Of a stretch of 64,000 nucleotides of DNA, positions 1 to 10,964 are shown in pieces. Made by a program: the position numbers and the translations under genes. Numbering within the stretch: position 1 is the first letter of the stretch; each line of letters opens with the position of its first letter. The DNA is from Periconia sp. R9002 (taxonomy: Eukaryota; Ascomycota; Dothideomycetes; Pleosporales; Periconiaceae), in contig JAMAHW010000029.1 of the NCBI GenBank assembly GCA_023627715.1, positions 248,001 to 312,000 on the forward strand, given 5' to 3'. The notes under the pieces were generated by a model, which saw nothing but the letters and a program-made list of their open reading frames with translations, was not told the origin of the DNA and searched no databases.

Positions 1-1
1 G

Positions 2-1027
2 GCCACTCCCTATATGGAGCGTGATATCCACTTCTGGGCTGCCTATTTGCTCTGCTTGTGCATGTTCTTGGTTGGCACCCTGACCCTCGTTCTCGGAAGG
101 AAGGTATACGTTGTGCGCCCGCCCCAAGGAAGTATTATCACGGATTGCTTCCGCTGTATCTTCATGATGATCAAGAACCGCAACATGGATGCCGCGAAGC
201 CGTCTTACCAGGCTGCCATGGGAAATACCGTTACGCTGCGATGGAGCGATCATTTCGTCGAGGAAGTCAAGCGTTCCCTCGTCGCCATGAAAGTGTTTGC
301 CTTTTACCCCATCTACTGGGTCATTTACGGCAACTTCAGCAGCAACTTTGTCAGTCAAGCTGCCCAGATGCGCGGCCACGGAATTCCCAACGATCTCATG
401 CAGAACTTCGATCCTATTGCCATCATCGTCTTCCTGCCCATCATGGATTACTTTGTATTCCCCGCTCTCCGCAAGGCGAAGATCCCCTTCCCACCCATCA
501 ACCGTATTGTCTGCGGTTTCTGGGTCGCTTCTCTTGCTATGGTGTACGCCGCCGTAATCCAACACTACATCTACAAGGCTGGCCCCTGTTTCGAGGCACC
601 TGGCTGTGACGCATCTCTGGACGCCAACGGTGTCAGCCAAGGAAACGACATCCACATTGCCGCCCAGACTGGCGCCTACATGTTGATCGGCATCAGTGAA
701 ATCTTCGCGTCAGTGACTGCTCTCGAGTACGCGTACACCAAAGCCCCGCCGAGCATGAAGTCCTTTGTCCAGTCCATGTATCTGCTCACCAACGCCTTCG
801 GTTCCGCCATCAGCGAGGCTTTCACTCCTGTCTTGTACGACCCTGCTATCCTATGGCTGTACGCTGGTCTCGCTATTGCTAGTGCTATTGCCGGAGCCTT
901 GATCTGGATCCTGTTCCACCACTTGAACGAGACGGAAGATGCCATGAACGCTCTGGATAAGGATGTAGATCAAGAAATCAGCGAGATGAGGCAAGGCAGT
1001 GTGAAGGACAGCCTGAATAAGGCCTAA
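2..1027 (+). CDS. Proton-coupled peptide transporter, PTR2/POT family (5' truncated)
   Basis: C-terminal half of a proton-dependent oligopeptide transporter (POT/PTR2 family, major facilitator fold), a plasma-membrane importer of di- and tripeptides. The reading frame is open from base 2, and the residues ATPYMERD before the first Met fit the family, so the gene begins outside the window. About 341 residues are visible. There are repeated hydrophobic helices, the FYPIYWVIYGN segment, a long loop with a Cys pair (PCFEAPGC), and the late motif YTKAPPSMKSF typical of fungal PTR2 proteins. A hydrophilic acidic tail follows the last helix. No intron is visible in this part. Family assignment is firm. 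Substrate range is inferred from the family; nitrogen-regulated expression cannot be judged because the promoter is missing. Confidence 0.93.
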   Translation, partial: ATPYMERDIHFWAAYLLCLCMFLVGTLTLVLGRKVYVVRPPQGSIITDCFRCIFMMIKNRNMDAAKPSYQAAMGNTVTLRWSDHFVEEVKRSLVAMKVFAFYPIYWVIYGNFSSNFVSQAAQMRGHGIPNDLMQNFDPIAIIVFLPIMDYFVFPALRKAKIPFPPINRIVCGFWVASLAMVYAAVIQHYIYKAGPCFEAPGCDASLDANGVSQGNDIHIAAQTGAYMLIGISEIFASVTALEYAYTKAPPSMKSFVQSMYLLTNAFGSAISEAFTPVLYDPAILWLYAGLAIASAIAGALIWILFHHLNETEDAMNALDKDVDQEISEMRQGSVKDSLNKA

Positions 1028-2157
1028 TCCTTTGCCGCGCTGGCGGTGGAAACTGTACCTAGACCTGTTTTGTTGAACGGGTCCAATCATACAAATGTAA
1101 TGGCTTAATGCATGACGTGTTTGAATGAAAGCATGTCTCCAAAATGAAAATGAAAACAAAAAATACAATCATCTCTTCTCTATGTCACGTTCCGCTCTGA
1201 TTCGTGTGCATGTATTGAAAGTCAACTATACCTATGTGCCTACATGTCAACCAATTCGTGATCAAGCGTCAGTTCAAGTTTCCATTCTTTCTATACGTAA
1301 TGTGTACACATGTGCACCCACCAAGGAACGAAACTTCAAATCGATGACATAAACACTCGGAAAAAAACTTTGAAGCATCCATTCATCGGGTGCAAACAGT
1401 CTACACGTACATACATGTAAGCACCTAACAAATGCAGCTATCAGTTACCCATCATACAACACCGCCCTCGAAATCCCCCGTACCTACCGCACACAAATAA
1501 CACACCTTGAACCCGTCAATTACGAATATTCATATCTCTACCAGATAAGATCCTTTCATAACCAAAATTTACCACACGGGAAAACTTTGGGGGGTTTTGG
1601 TTAACACTTTTTAACGCGGTGTGTACCTAGGTATGTATACACACCTGATATCGCGAACGTTGACGTGTTGTGTATATGTACTCGCCTTACGTCTCTGACT
1701 GGGTGAGCAGCAGTGGAGGGTATCGAAAGTGTTGTAGTGGAACGTTGGGAATGGGACATTTTGACGATATTCTGCTTCTGTCGATACCACGAGTAGTTTG
1801 GTTACTATTTCCATGATGGTTTTTCCATTTTGTCTCATAAGTTGTATACATGTACACAGTGCTATAGCTAAGGTGGCGGCATAGGTCCTTCTTTCCTTCC
1901 TTCGATGCTAGGGCATCGCGACTGCCACTTTAGTCGATCACGACAGTGTGAGGAAGGAACGACCCCAGACGCTTTCACGCTCACGCTCACTTTCACTCTC
2001 ACTCTCATCGCACGCTTTCAAGAGCAGGGCGCTCATTTTCACGCTCGCGTTGCCCTCAAAAAAATCAAATTAGATCTTCTGTATGGCTTCATCGCTTTCT
2101 TGCTTCCCTGCTCTCATCCGCGCTCCTTCCACAGCCATTGACACTCGCAACGCAACG
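1028..2157. other. Intergenic stretch, no gene seen
   Basis: No credible coding region. It holds two copies of the 8-bp palindrome TACATGTA (1412-1419, 1847-1854), one TACCTAGGTA palindrome (1624-1633), and a run of TCACTCTCACTC-like repeats near 1976-2010 that probably belongs to the leader of the next gene. Confidence 0.6.
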
Positions 2158-3169
2158 ATGGCTCCAAAGTCCAGTACGCCCACGCCTGAGAAGGTTCTCG
2201 ACATGGCTAAGAAGACACCTGAAAAGAAAACTCCAGAGAAGAAGGCCACCAAGGTGCAGAAGCCAGCTCGCAAGCGCCACTCCAAGAAATACCTCCAGGC
2301 ATTGCAGCGCCCCATCGTACCTCCTGGAAAGCGATATTCTGTCAAGATCAAGGCAGATGGACTCGTCGACATGCATTCTGTACCTGATTATCTTGCCAAC
2401 GCGTGAGTCTCTTGCTGAAATCATGCCCACCATTTGTGAATCTGCTAATGCGAGAGTTGATTGCAGTGTCGAACGCAATGCCAAAGAATCACCCCTCCTG
2501 CGTCTTCCAGACCATATCAGAGAAAAGATCTGGGGTTACGCACTGTACGAAGGAGTCATCGAGATATACCTACGCGAAAATGAGGGTGAGGCCGAGTCGT
2601 CTACCTCCGACACTCCTCCTCCTCCTTCTGGCGAGAAACCTGATGCGGAAAGCAAGCCATTGGAGTCTCCCAAGGAGGTTCCCACCTCGTCATCTCCATA
2701 TTACGGCACTCTATCTGCCTCCACCGAGAAGAAAAAACAAAAGCAAGCCTGGAATCTCCCCGCTACGTGCCGCCAGATCTACACCGAGACCGCCACGCTC
2801 ATCTACTCGCTCAATACGTTCGTCTTCGCAGGTACACTCCCACGCGTCTTCGGCAAGCGTGACGGGCCCGACGGCGCCCTCGAGGGTTGGGCAAAGGAGC
2901 GCTTGCCCGCACAGCTGCACGCCATCATGGCCATCCGCCCACACTGGATGGATATGATAACGTATGCGAGCGAGAGCACCGCACATTCTCTGAAACGGTG
3001 GTACCCGGGCTTGAAGACGGTGGTGTGTGCGAAACGGGAGGTGGGGTTGGTGGCGGGACCGGGCGAGCATGGCGATCCGATGAGGAAGTTTCGTCGGATG
3101 AGGGCCAAGGCGGGTATTGCTGCCATGGTTCAGATGAAGGAGGGGGTGGATGTGGAGGTTGTTTTTTGA
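2158..3169 (+). CDS. 2EXR / F-box-like fungal protein
   Basis: Two exons, 2158-2402 and 2467-3169, joined over a 64-nt GTGAGT...TTGCAG intron, give 315 residues. The N-terminus is basic and lysine/proline-rich, with tandem KKTPEKK-type motifs (about residues 16-45), suggesting a nuclear or nucleic-acid-bound protein. The core has LLRLPDHIREKIWGYAL followed by a Thr/Pro/Ser-rich insert and then TCRQIYTETATLIYSLNTFVF. This is the pattern of the large fungal 2EXR/DUF7730 F-box-like group, whose function is unknown. I chose the ATG at 2158 for its good context; an in-frame ATG at 2083 would add 25 residues. Family fairly sure, role unknown. Confidence 0.75.
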
Positions 3170-3932
3170 GATGGATATGTGGGGGGATGCATCGTCGATG
3201 GTGCAGGGTGGGAAAAGATGGAGTGATATGTGGAAAAGGCGATTTTGGGGTTCATATCAGTTCTGCGAGTTCTTATCGCTTTCTCACATTGAGCGAAGCG
3301 CTCTGTTTATGGCGGCAGTGGTGCTGTCTTTTACGGGTACGTTGGTTTGGAGGGATAAGGGCCTCGCACTTCTTTCGGACTTACATTATGTAGACATCCG
3401 GGGATTATGGGGGACATGATACGACTCTCTCCTTGTGAGCGCTCGCCTTTTTGACCAGGAGGATTGGTATGGCAGGGACACACTGGATGATATGGAGCAC
3501 TTATGTACACGTTTAAAAGAATTCATCTTCTTTTCCGACGGGGTTCGTTTTCTTTTCTTTACTCTTTTTTGAATAATCAGGATGAAATTCATACGCATAT
3601 GTGTATGTATGTATGTATGTGACTGATTGATTGATCAATAGATGGGTTGAGCGATGAATTGTCTGTATCTGTATCTTCTATACCAGAGCCTTCCCCCAAC
3701 CGTCCTCCGTTCTCCGTCTGGACTCTCTGTTCTCCCTTCACGCCTTAAAAAGTGTTGGAAACGAAAACGTTTAAGAAGCGGACGTACGTCGTCTACCTAA
3801 CTACCCTACCTGCTTATATATTTTCACGCACATTCTTTCTTTTCTTTCTTTCCGCTGGGTTTGAAAACGGGGGTTCGAGTTTTGTTTTTATATGTGAAAT
3901 ACATACACGACTATGTAGCATGTAGATCTTAC

Positions 3933-3942
3933 NNNNNNNNNN
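3933..3942. other. Assembly gap (10 N)
   Basis: Ten undetermined bases, followed at once by a run of seven G. The flanks are simple-sequence-like, so the true gap length is unknown. Confidence 0.99.
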
Positions 3943-4550
3943 GGGGGGGTTTCTGGTTTTGAGTATTGGGCAGTAGGTATTCGTATGTATGTATGCATGT
4001 AGCCTGGATCTACTTGGAGGTGGGCGGTGGATGGGATAGAGGGAGTCTCCATATGTAGATATAGATGGGGTAGGTAAATAAACAAGGAGAGAGAAAAAAA
4101 AGGTCCAGGTTAGGTACTACTAAAATGTATGGATGGGATAGCTTATGGGTAAGGAACTGCATGGCCTCGACCACTTTTCCCATGACATATGCTAGGGAGA
4201 CAGACAGACCGGAGTCGATCGCCTGGCGCTTTACGTGTGTTTTTGCATGTGTGTGTATGTTGTGTGGATTTATGCGTGTGGAAGAGCGGGAATTCACGTC
4301 CTCGATCATTTCAGTTGTCACGGGGAAGAAAAGAAGGGAAGGAAGAAAAGGATGTATGGAAGGAAAGAACGAACTAGCGAGTGGTATTGGCGATACTTGG
4401 GGGCGATGGAAGAAGGATGGGGATGAGGGTCAGAAGGTGGGAGGTGATGGATGGATGGGTAGAAACGTACGCCCCGGTGCTGTTGAAGGTGGGCAGGTCA
4501 GGAAGAAAAAAGGGGGAGAAAGACTGGAGAGCTCGGAAGAAGAAGCGGAA

Positions 4551-4682
4551 TCGAGTTTGACCCTGAACTCTTCTGCCTGGTCTCGTGCAGAGAGACGGGA
4601 AGGAAGAAGGTCTGGTCTCAGAACAACTAGTAAATGAAGTGGGATCGAGTTTGACCCTGAATTCGTCTGCCTGGTCTCGCGC
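4551..4682 (+). repeat. Near-perfect 38-bp direct repeat, two copies 94 bp apart
   Basis: Copies at 4551-4588 and 4645-4682 differ at 3 of 38 positions. Read from the first base, both encode the peptide SSLTLNSSAWSR, and all differences fall on third codon positions (AAC/AAT, TCT/TCG, CGT/CGC, then GCA/GCG just beyond). The copies lie in different frames relative to each other, so they cannot be simple tandem repeats in one uninterrupted ORF. Confidence 0.85.
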
Positions 4683-5480
4683 GGTGAGAGAGAGAGAGAG
4701 AGAACAAACTACTTCCTTACTCCCCCTGCCCCCTTTTCTTCACACGGTACGTTCCGAATCCTGCAGGCTCAGCATTGAGGGGTATACATACAAGTACACC
4801 CGTATATGCAGAATATATGTGATGTATGCATCGAGGTGGGGGGGGGGGATCATTCGTTCAAGTTCTTCACGTCTGGGTCCTGATGCCTGTTTCGGACGAT
4901 TTATCTAGACGATATGTAGGTCTGGCTGCCGCGGACAGCCCATCTGTCAGACCGTCATCATGAGTCGGTGAATGGCGCTTCTGGCCCATTGGTGAGGGTG
5001 CATGTAGAACGGTGAGTGAGAATCCAACGGAGATCCATCACTTTTGCAGTGGTTGATTCGAGCTTGGCGAGGGGAGGGGGGAAAGGAAGAGCCATTCGTG
5101 GCTGATGACCGGTTCCGGATGAAGCTACGGTTTCCCTTATTCCTCCGACTCATCTATTCCCTTCCTCCGATCTGGCTGGCGTGGGGGAACGAAGGAATAT
5201 GTTCAAGGGCGGTGAATACAGTAAACTGACCTTGCATACGAGATTGGACTGGTCGTCGATGATCCTTTCGATCATTGCCTGTGAAGTTTCGAGAGTGGGA
5301 GTCCGCATGCAAGTCTTGCAAGTGCCGACCGGTTTTTTCACCTTCTTACACTGCCTAAGGAAGGTTGGCTTTTGCAACGTTGCATGGTCAGGAAGTTTGG
5401 AACGAATGAAAGGCCTGGCGTATTCGAATGTTTCGGTTTCTCATGTCATCGTTGTCCCCCACGCTTCTTGCTTCCTTTGT

Positions 5481-7639
5481 GTACAGTACCATCTATCGTC
5501 GAGAAGATGGGGGCGGGTCAATTCTTGTTCCGTCCGATGCATCATGGTATGCTTACCCCACATTTACGTGGAGCGCGAAAGAAAACTATCCTCATGCCTT
5601 GTATCGTTGAGCGATTAAGTTTCCCTTCTCCGCATCTTTCTTGTTCTGGATGGGTTACAATAGGATGTAGTTGAGGATGTAAGTAATCCCTGTTCGATGG
5701 ATGATGATCGAAGAGTCTGGAATGGAGAACGTTGCGTGGGGGTTGTCGAGAGAAAGATCTGCTTATTTTCCGTATTCGACCCAAGCATATGGGCTAATAT
5801 TGTTTGGGCGAACTTGCCACTTGATGAAGGTCAATTGAGTGTGTAGAAATCGCGTGGAAGAAGGACTTGACGGAAGATAAACGATTCAGTAGCTAGTGGG
5901 TAGGGAGAGTCAGTATGATTGTATCCTGGCAGCTGTATATGCAATTCAAAATCGTTGAATGTTTATCGCAATAACCAAACATGAAGTCGCGGCAGAGATC
6001 TGATTGTCACCATCTGGGTTTGTATTGGAGAGTCGATATCAATCAAACACATCATTGCAGTCGCCCAAAGTGAAAATTTCGCTTCGATGCTACGCATTCT
6101 CACAGAACGAACGAAAGTCTCAATCCATGTGACAGATTGATTTCCAAAGCAATCAGCGATCATTGTTCCACGGCCGGGAAGGCCGATGTTAGCCAACAGA
6201 AAACTCTTGGAAGAAACCAGTTAAAGCACCTTGGTCACGTACGAAGACGACGCTGTGTAGACGTCCCCGAAGCTTGTTGTGTACCGACTAAGACAAGGAT
6301 CATGAGTACCTGAAAAAGTGAGAGGATCCAATGGGCATAGGATGACGGCGGCTTATGTGATATTGAAAGCGCGTAAAATCCGAGTATCCGAGTCACACGA
6401 CCCAATCGCCTACACGCCGCTATAGGTGAGGGTGATGGCGAGGAGGCTTAGATTTCGCAACAAGTTGGAAACGAAGGGCCAGTCTGTGAATGGTAAGACG
6501 GGGGGAGGGTTGGCTGCGCGCGAACGGGGCTCGATGTTCACAAGCTATCGAGTGCGGGGCGTAGTTGGAGCGAATGATGGGGAACGGCCATGTCAGCGGG
6601 CTGTTTTGGGCAACGTTGTGTCGTCTTGCTCCGAATGGCATGGGGCGTCGCGACACTAAGAATATCGGGTATATTTTTGGTGTGTGTAGACAGAGGGAAC
6701 AAGGTGTGTGGAGGGAGAGGGGTTGGGTGCGCTCTCGGTGCTCGCCCACTCTCTAGGCCGCGTGTAGCTGCACGTCATTGAGATGGGCCCACGATACGAG
6801 CCGTTGGCTGCATTGATAGTCACAAAGTCTCTTGTCTCTGGACTGACTGCTTTGTCTCGCCCGAGCTGAGGGAACGGGTGTACTGTACATAGGTCCATGT
6901 AGGTACAGGTAAGCTGGGTGGTCGGTACCGTGACGACTAGGTCTCGTTGTAGACTGGTGTGAGGTGTACATGTAGGTACTGTGGTGTGAGAAATGCGCCG
7001 CCCCCTCCCCACATCAGCCAAGACATCAGATGATGTGCGTGTAGCACCATGGATGCAGCTGCAATTGAGGCATTTTTTGGACCGTCTGGTCTCCCAAAAC
7101 GGCCCTCTGGCGGATTGTCGAGGGCGATGGATCGGTAAGGAAGCAGCGTCTGGGGATGCCGAGTTTTTGCCGTGCCTTTCTTTCAGCGTCGGACCGACAT
7201 GGCGTGGGGGTGGGGAGTTTGGTGAGATTGCCACGATTTCTGTTCCTGAGCACACGACACTAATAAGATGCGAAATGTTGAGGGTTCGCTGCGACGCATT
7301 GCCATCACGTTGGACTAGAGTTGGGATTTGCCGGATATCCCTTGGCATCCCACGTCTCCTGCCGGCACACAGGAGGGCTAGGCAGAGGAGGGAGATAGAT
7401 CCGACGGGGAAACGCTGTGCGCACCCATCCCCCACGCTGATTAACCGCCTAAGCGGATCGGGTGCACGCTTGAGTCTTGGGTTGGCGGGGTGGCTGTTGG
7501 GTGTGCGAACCGCGGGCTGCTGACTGCGGACTGCGGAGAGATACAGACGGAGACAGAGAAGCAAGCAGGTGGTGTGTGTGTGGGATAGAGCCTCGATGGA
7601 ACTAGCCGTCGTGGTGGTCGCATCTCGGTAACCCGCCAA

Positions 7640-7678
<39 letters not shown>

Positions 7679-10600
7679 CGCTTCCACGGCGCATATACAG
7701 TCTCGTACACAGATCAATCCATCAATCAATATGGAGAGAGAATCGCTGGCACTTCAGAGGTGGTCATGCCGAGGACTTGCACCTCCCAGATGCCGACCCT
7801 GGAATCCATTTAGTCATGGGAAATCAAGAGGGTGCTAGCAGTGCCCCTTCTTCATTGCTTGTACATCGGTCTGGCCTGGCGAAGTTTGTTGACTTGAACC
7901 ACCAACGCCTGTCATGCAACGTCGTATCAAGAGCCCCTCTCCTTCTCTCTGCCATGGCAAAAAAGGGCATGGCGTTGGTGTTATTCCCGCCACTACGAGA
8001 CTGGGCATGCCATGCTTGCTTCGCCACACAGCTACCTACTCGCTCACTCTTATTACTACCTACCATCTCCGCCCGGCTACATCTACATAAGCCGCGGCAT
8101 CTGCCGTAGAACCTCCCATCTGCCATCTGCCATCTGTGTACAACAGCCATCTGTGCCCACTGCGCATGGTAATCACGGTTTGCCTATTGCGGAACCCACC
8201 GACGAGGCTAACGTGGATGCCATTCCCCTTGCATCAGCTAGACCGTCACATGGTCTTGGGCGAGCGGTGATGAAGTCGCCGAGTGTGGCTGGTGGAGAGC
8301 TACCTACATGTACTGTACACCGTCTGTATGTATAGTGCAGTACATATGTGTATGGACGAGGGCGGTTAGGTTGGGCATCAGCGGCGGGTATTTTTATCCA
8401 TGATGCCATGGTTGCGCGCGCGCGTGCAGCAGGGCCCCAGGACGGATGCATTGCGGGTAGGTAGCGATGCACTGGGGAAAACGAGCTGATGTCGGCGTTA
8501 TGCAAGTCAGAGGGAATGAAGAGAGGGAGGGTGGGAGAGAAAGGGTGCGTGGAGAGGACAAGGAAGGCAGGGCAAGCTGGGGAACCAACATGTGGCATGG
8601 CAGGCAGGTTGGGAACGTGGTGGTAAGGCGGGGAAGGGCCAGGTTGCGCTTGATCGACAGTGGTTTGTGGGGTAATGGCGCACGCTATTGTACAGGCCAG
8701 GCCAGCGCTGGTTGGACGGGTGCGACGTCTACCCATCTAATCTGATGCTGACGGCTTTTTCTGGTGCTTGTATGGGCTCGGTTGTGGCGAGGCTGTGTGC
8801 ATGATACCAATCGTTACGGCGGCACATCATGGTTGTGGATGCTGCTGGCCATGATTCCCCAGCGCAGGGAGTGGATAAAAGAAAGACAGCACACGCTCTC
8901 AGAAAGCTGGACGTGGTGCAGCAGCGCCGATGACGTGCGTTTCAATTACGAGAGGCACACGTCGGGATGCAGCCGTCAAGGGAAAAAATTTTCAGGCTGG
9001 CTGCATTGTGAGTCGTGGAAGTGCATATGCCGTCGGGAAAGAAAATGGGCAATGACGATGATGATGATGATGAGGGTGACGGCGAGTTTTGGTATACAGC
9101 AAGGCACACGGTTTATTTGGGTCTGTAGGTACCGAGTGGGAGAAGCGTGGGGAGCAGCGACAGTCAGCCAGGCACCGCCAGCTCGCGACGCTGCTTGCTG
9201 GGTTCGAGGAGGCCAGGGAGACCAGGGAGTGGCCGTCTGAAGCCAAAGGCTGGACGACTCGTCCATGTCTCTGGGTCGTCTGCCGGCGCATGCCATGGCC
9301 TAGGCTGGGGACGGCTGCAGGCTGGGTGCTGACTTGGGCTCGCCGGCAGCCTGAGTGAGCATGTGGCAGCCATAAGCAATTGTCCACCAATTCCGGCCAG
9401 CGTGAAGGGGCGGTCAGCGCCATCTTGCGTACTCGACAGCCAACGGGAGAAGGCGATTCTCGAGCGAGTGTGATGCGATGGCAAGAGGGCAGTGCTGCGA
9501 TTGAGCACACGCACGGCGAAGGCCCCAATGCCCAGCAAGCCGCCACCGTGCGGGCAAGAAGCGCGAGATGGGGGGGATCGCGTGGGGGTTGCTCCTCCGT
9601 CATGGACGACGACTCGAACGTACAAGTCAATTCAAAGTATTAGGTATTTGTACAGTACAGAATGCTTGACGATACCACGCCATTGCTTCGCATCCGTCTG
9701 TCTGCATTTGTTTGCAGCCTGGTCTTGTGATGAGGACCGTAGGCGTCGGGTCTGCCACGTCTTGCATTGCATGCCTTGGAGCGGGCCCCCAAAAGATTGC
9801 AAACACATTGCGGGCGGGTTGATGACGGGACGCGGCCATCACGACTGGCACCACGAAGGGCGGTGGAGTGCCCGGGGCTAAGGGGCCAAGCGATATCAGA
9901 TGATGAACAGACCTTTTGACCAGAGGTAGGTTGGAGCTATGTTCAGTACTGTGGTACACTGGTACTGTACCAGCTAGTCTCCAGCCCCACCCCCACACTA
10001 GCCCTCCGAGAACCGCCTCCTGCAACGTCTCAAAGCTTGCCAACTTTTCTCTCCTCTCCCTCCTTACACGCCCGAGACGGCTGTGATGTGAATTGATCAT
10101 CCATGCCCCGTGCCCCATCACCGTCACCTCGCTTGCGAGATCGCCCATGGCATTTTTCCCTGCTGTCTTCCCTGGCCTTGCCTTGCCGTGCCGTGCCTCA
10201 TCTCAGTAACCCCGGGTGCCACTGACCGACCGCCATGGATCTGCCGTTGCATCCTCCCTTTCTCAGCTCGGAACCCAAAAAGAAAGGAAAACAAAAGACT
10301 CACCAAAAAGCCATGGTCCCACCAACGAGCAAATGAGAGGCGGGAGGGGGGGGTCCCAAGATGCAAAGGCAGTGAAGCGAACCGAAGCCTGCGCCCGTTG
10401 GCTGCATCGAGGAATGGATGAATGGTGATGAAGGGTGGAGCCTGGAGGTCAAGGTGGCAGAGGCGTGCCTGGCACTGGCACAGTCACCGTCACCGCCTCC
10501 TGCCTGCGTCAACACAGACAAACGGGAAATGGGACGAGACGTGAAAAAAATAGCCCTTTCTGGAATCCTGGACTCCCAAATGCTGGGCCCTCTTTCTTTT

Positions 10601-10683
10601 CCGTCAGCTGGACCCCCACACTTATGTACTCGTGCTCGTGCTAACCTGGCCAACGACACCATCGACACGACTAAGTACTGTAC
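5481..10683. promoter_or_regulatory. Cluster of GTACTGTAC / GTACAGTAC 9-mers
   Basis: Exact copies of one 9-mer or its complement occur at 5481, 6880, 8310, 9650, 9962 and 10675 (nine bases each), with a near match at 10756. All are intergenic and upstream of the DHDPS-family gene. One further copy lies at 27501, upstream of the RRM gene. Spacing of the first four is about 1.3-1.4 kb. A binding site is an inference. Confidence 0.4.
7641..7676. repeat. (TGC)12 microsatellite
   Basis: Twelve perfect TGC units. On the minus strand one frame reads poly-Gln inside a 357-codon open frame that I do not accept as a gene. A useful length-polymorphism marker. Confidence 0.97.
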
Positions 10684-10719
10684 CAACGGCACTCGCGTTG
10701 CTTCTTGCCCTATGCGGTC

Positions 10720-10727
10720 TATTTAAG
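10720..10727 (+). promoter_or_regulatory. TATA-like element (TATTTAAG)
   Basis: TATTTAAG lies about 245 bp before the ATG at 10965 and is followed by a pyrimidine-rich stretch (about 10800-10960), as is common before fungal start sites. A second AT-rich element, CATATAAG, is at 10915-10922. Inferred from position only. Confidence 0.4.
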
Positions 10728-10964
10728 TACCCGCCGGCGCGTCCAATTCTCAAAGGTACAGTAGTACTCCATTAGTCCGTCCCATTGACGTATCCGCACC
10801 TCCTCCCTTCTTACAACCATTAGTGCCATCCACCTGGAATTGCTCTTTGTCACAGATTTCCACTTTTCCATCCCTCATTCCCCTTCATTCCTCTCCCATT
10901 CCTCCACCTCAAACCATATAAGAGACCCTCCTCATCCACCACCACCAACCCTCAATTCCATACC

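Larger units (their letters stand above)
3170..10964. other. Gene-poor tract of about 7.8 kb
   Basis: I see no gene here that I can defend. Open frames exist on both strands, the longest being 357 codons on the minus strand at 6656-7729, but none resembles a protein family and none has a coherent splice structure. The tract holds the assembly gap at 3933-3942, a near-perfect 38-bp direct repeat (4551-4682), a (TGC)12 microsatellite, six copies of GTACTGTAC/GTACAGTAC, TACATGTA palindromes at 6967 and 8305, and a TATA-like element near the downstream aldolase gene. It could be a very long upstream regulatory region, a non-coding transcript, or both. Confidence 0.55.

Noticed and set aside
6656..7729. 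Minus-strand open frame of 357 codons with a poly-Gln run
   Set aside because: The poly-Gln is only the (TGC)12 microsatellite read in one frame; the rest is low-quality sequence rich in Arg, Ser and His with no family resemblance, no sensible start context and no conserved block.
8992..9630. Minus-strand open frame of 212 codons in the gene-poor tract
   Set aside because: Composition looks like translated GC-rich non-coding DNA; poly-His comes from an ATG/ATC repeat; overlapping frames of similar length occur on both strands.
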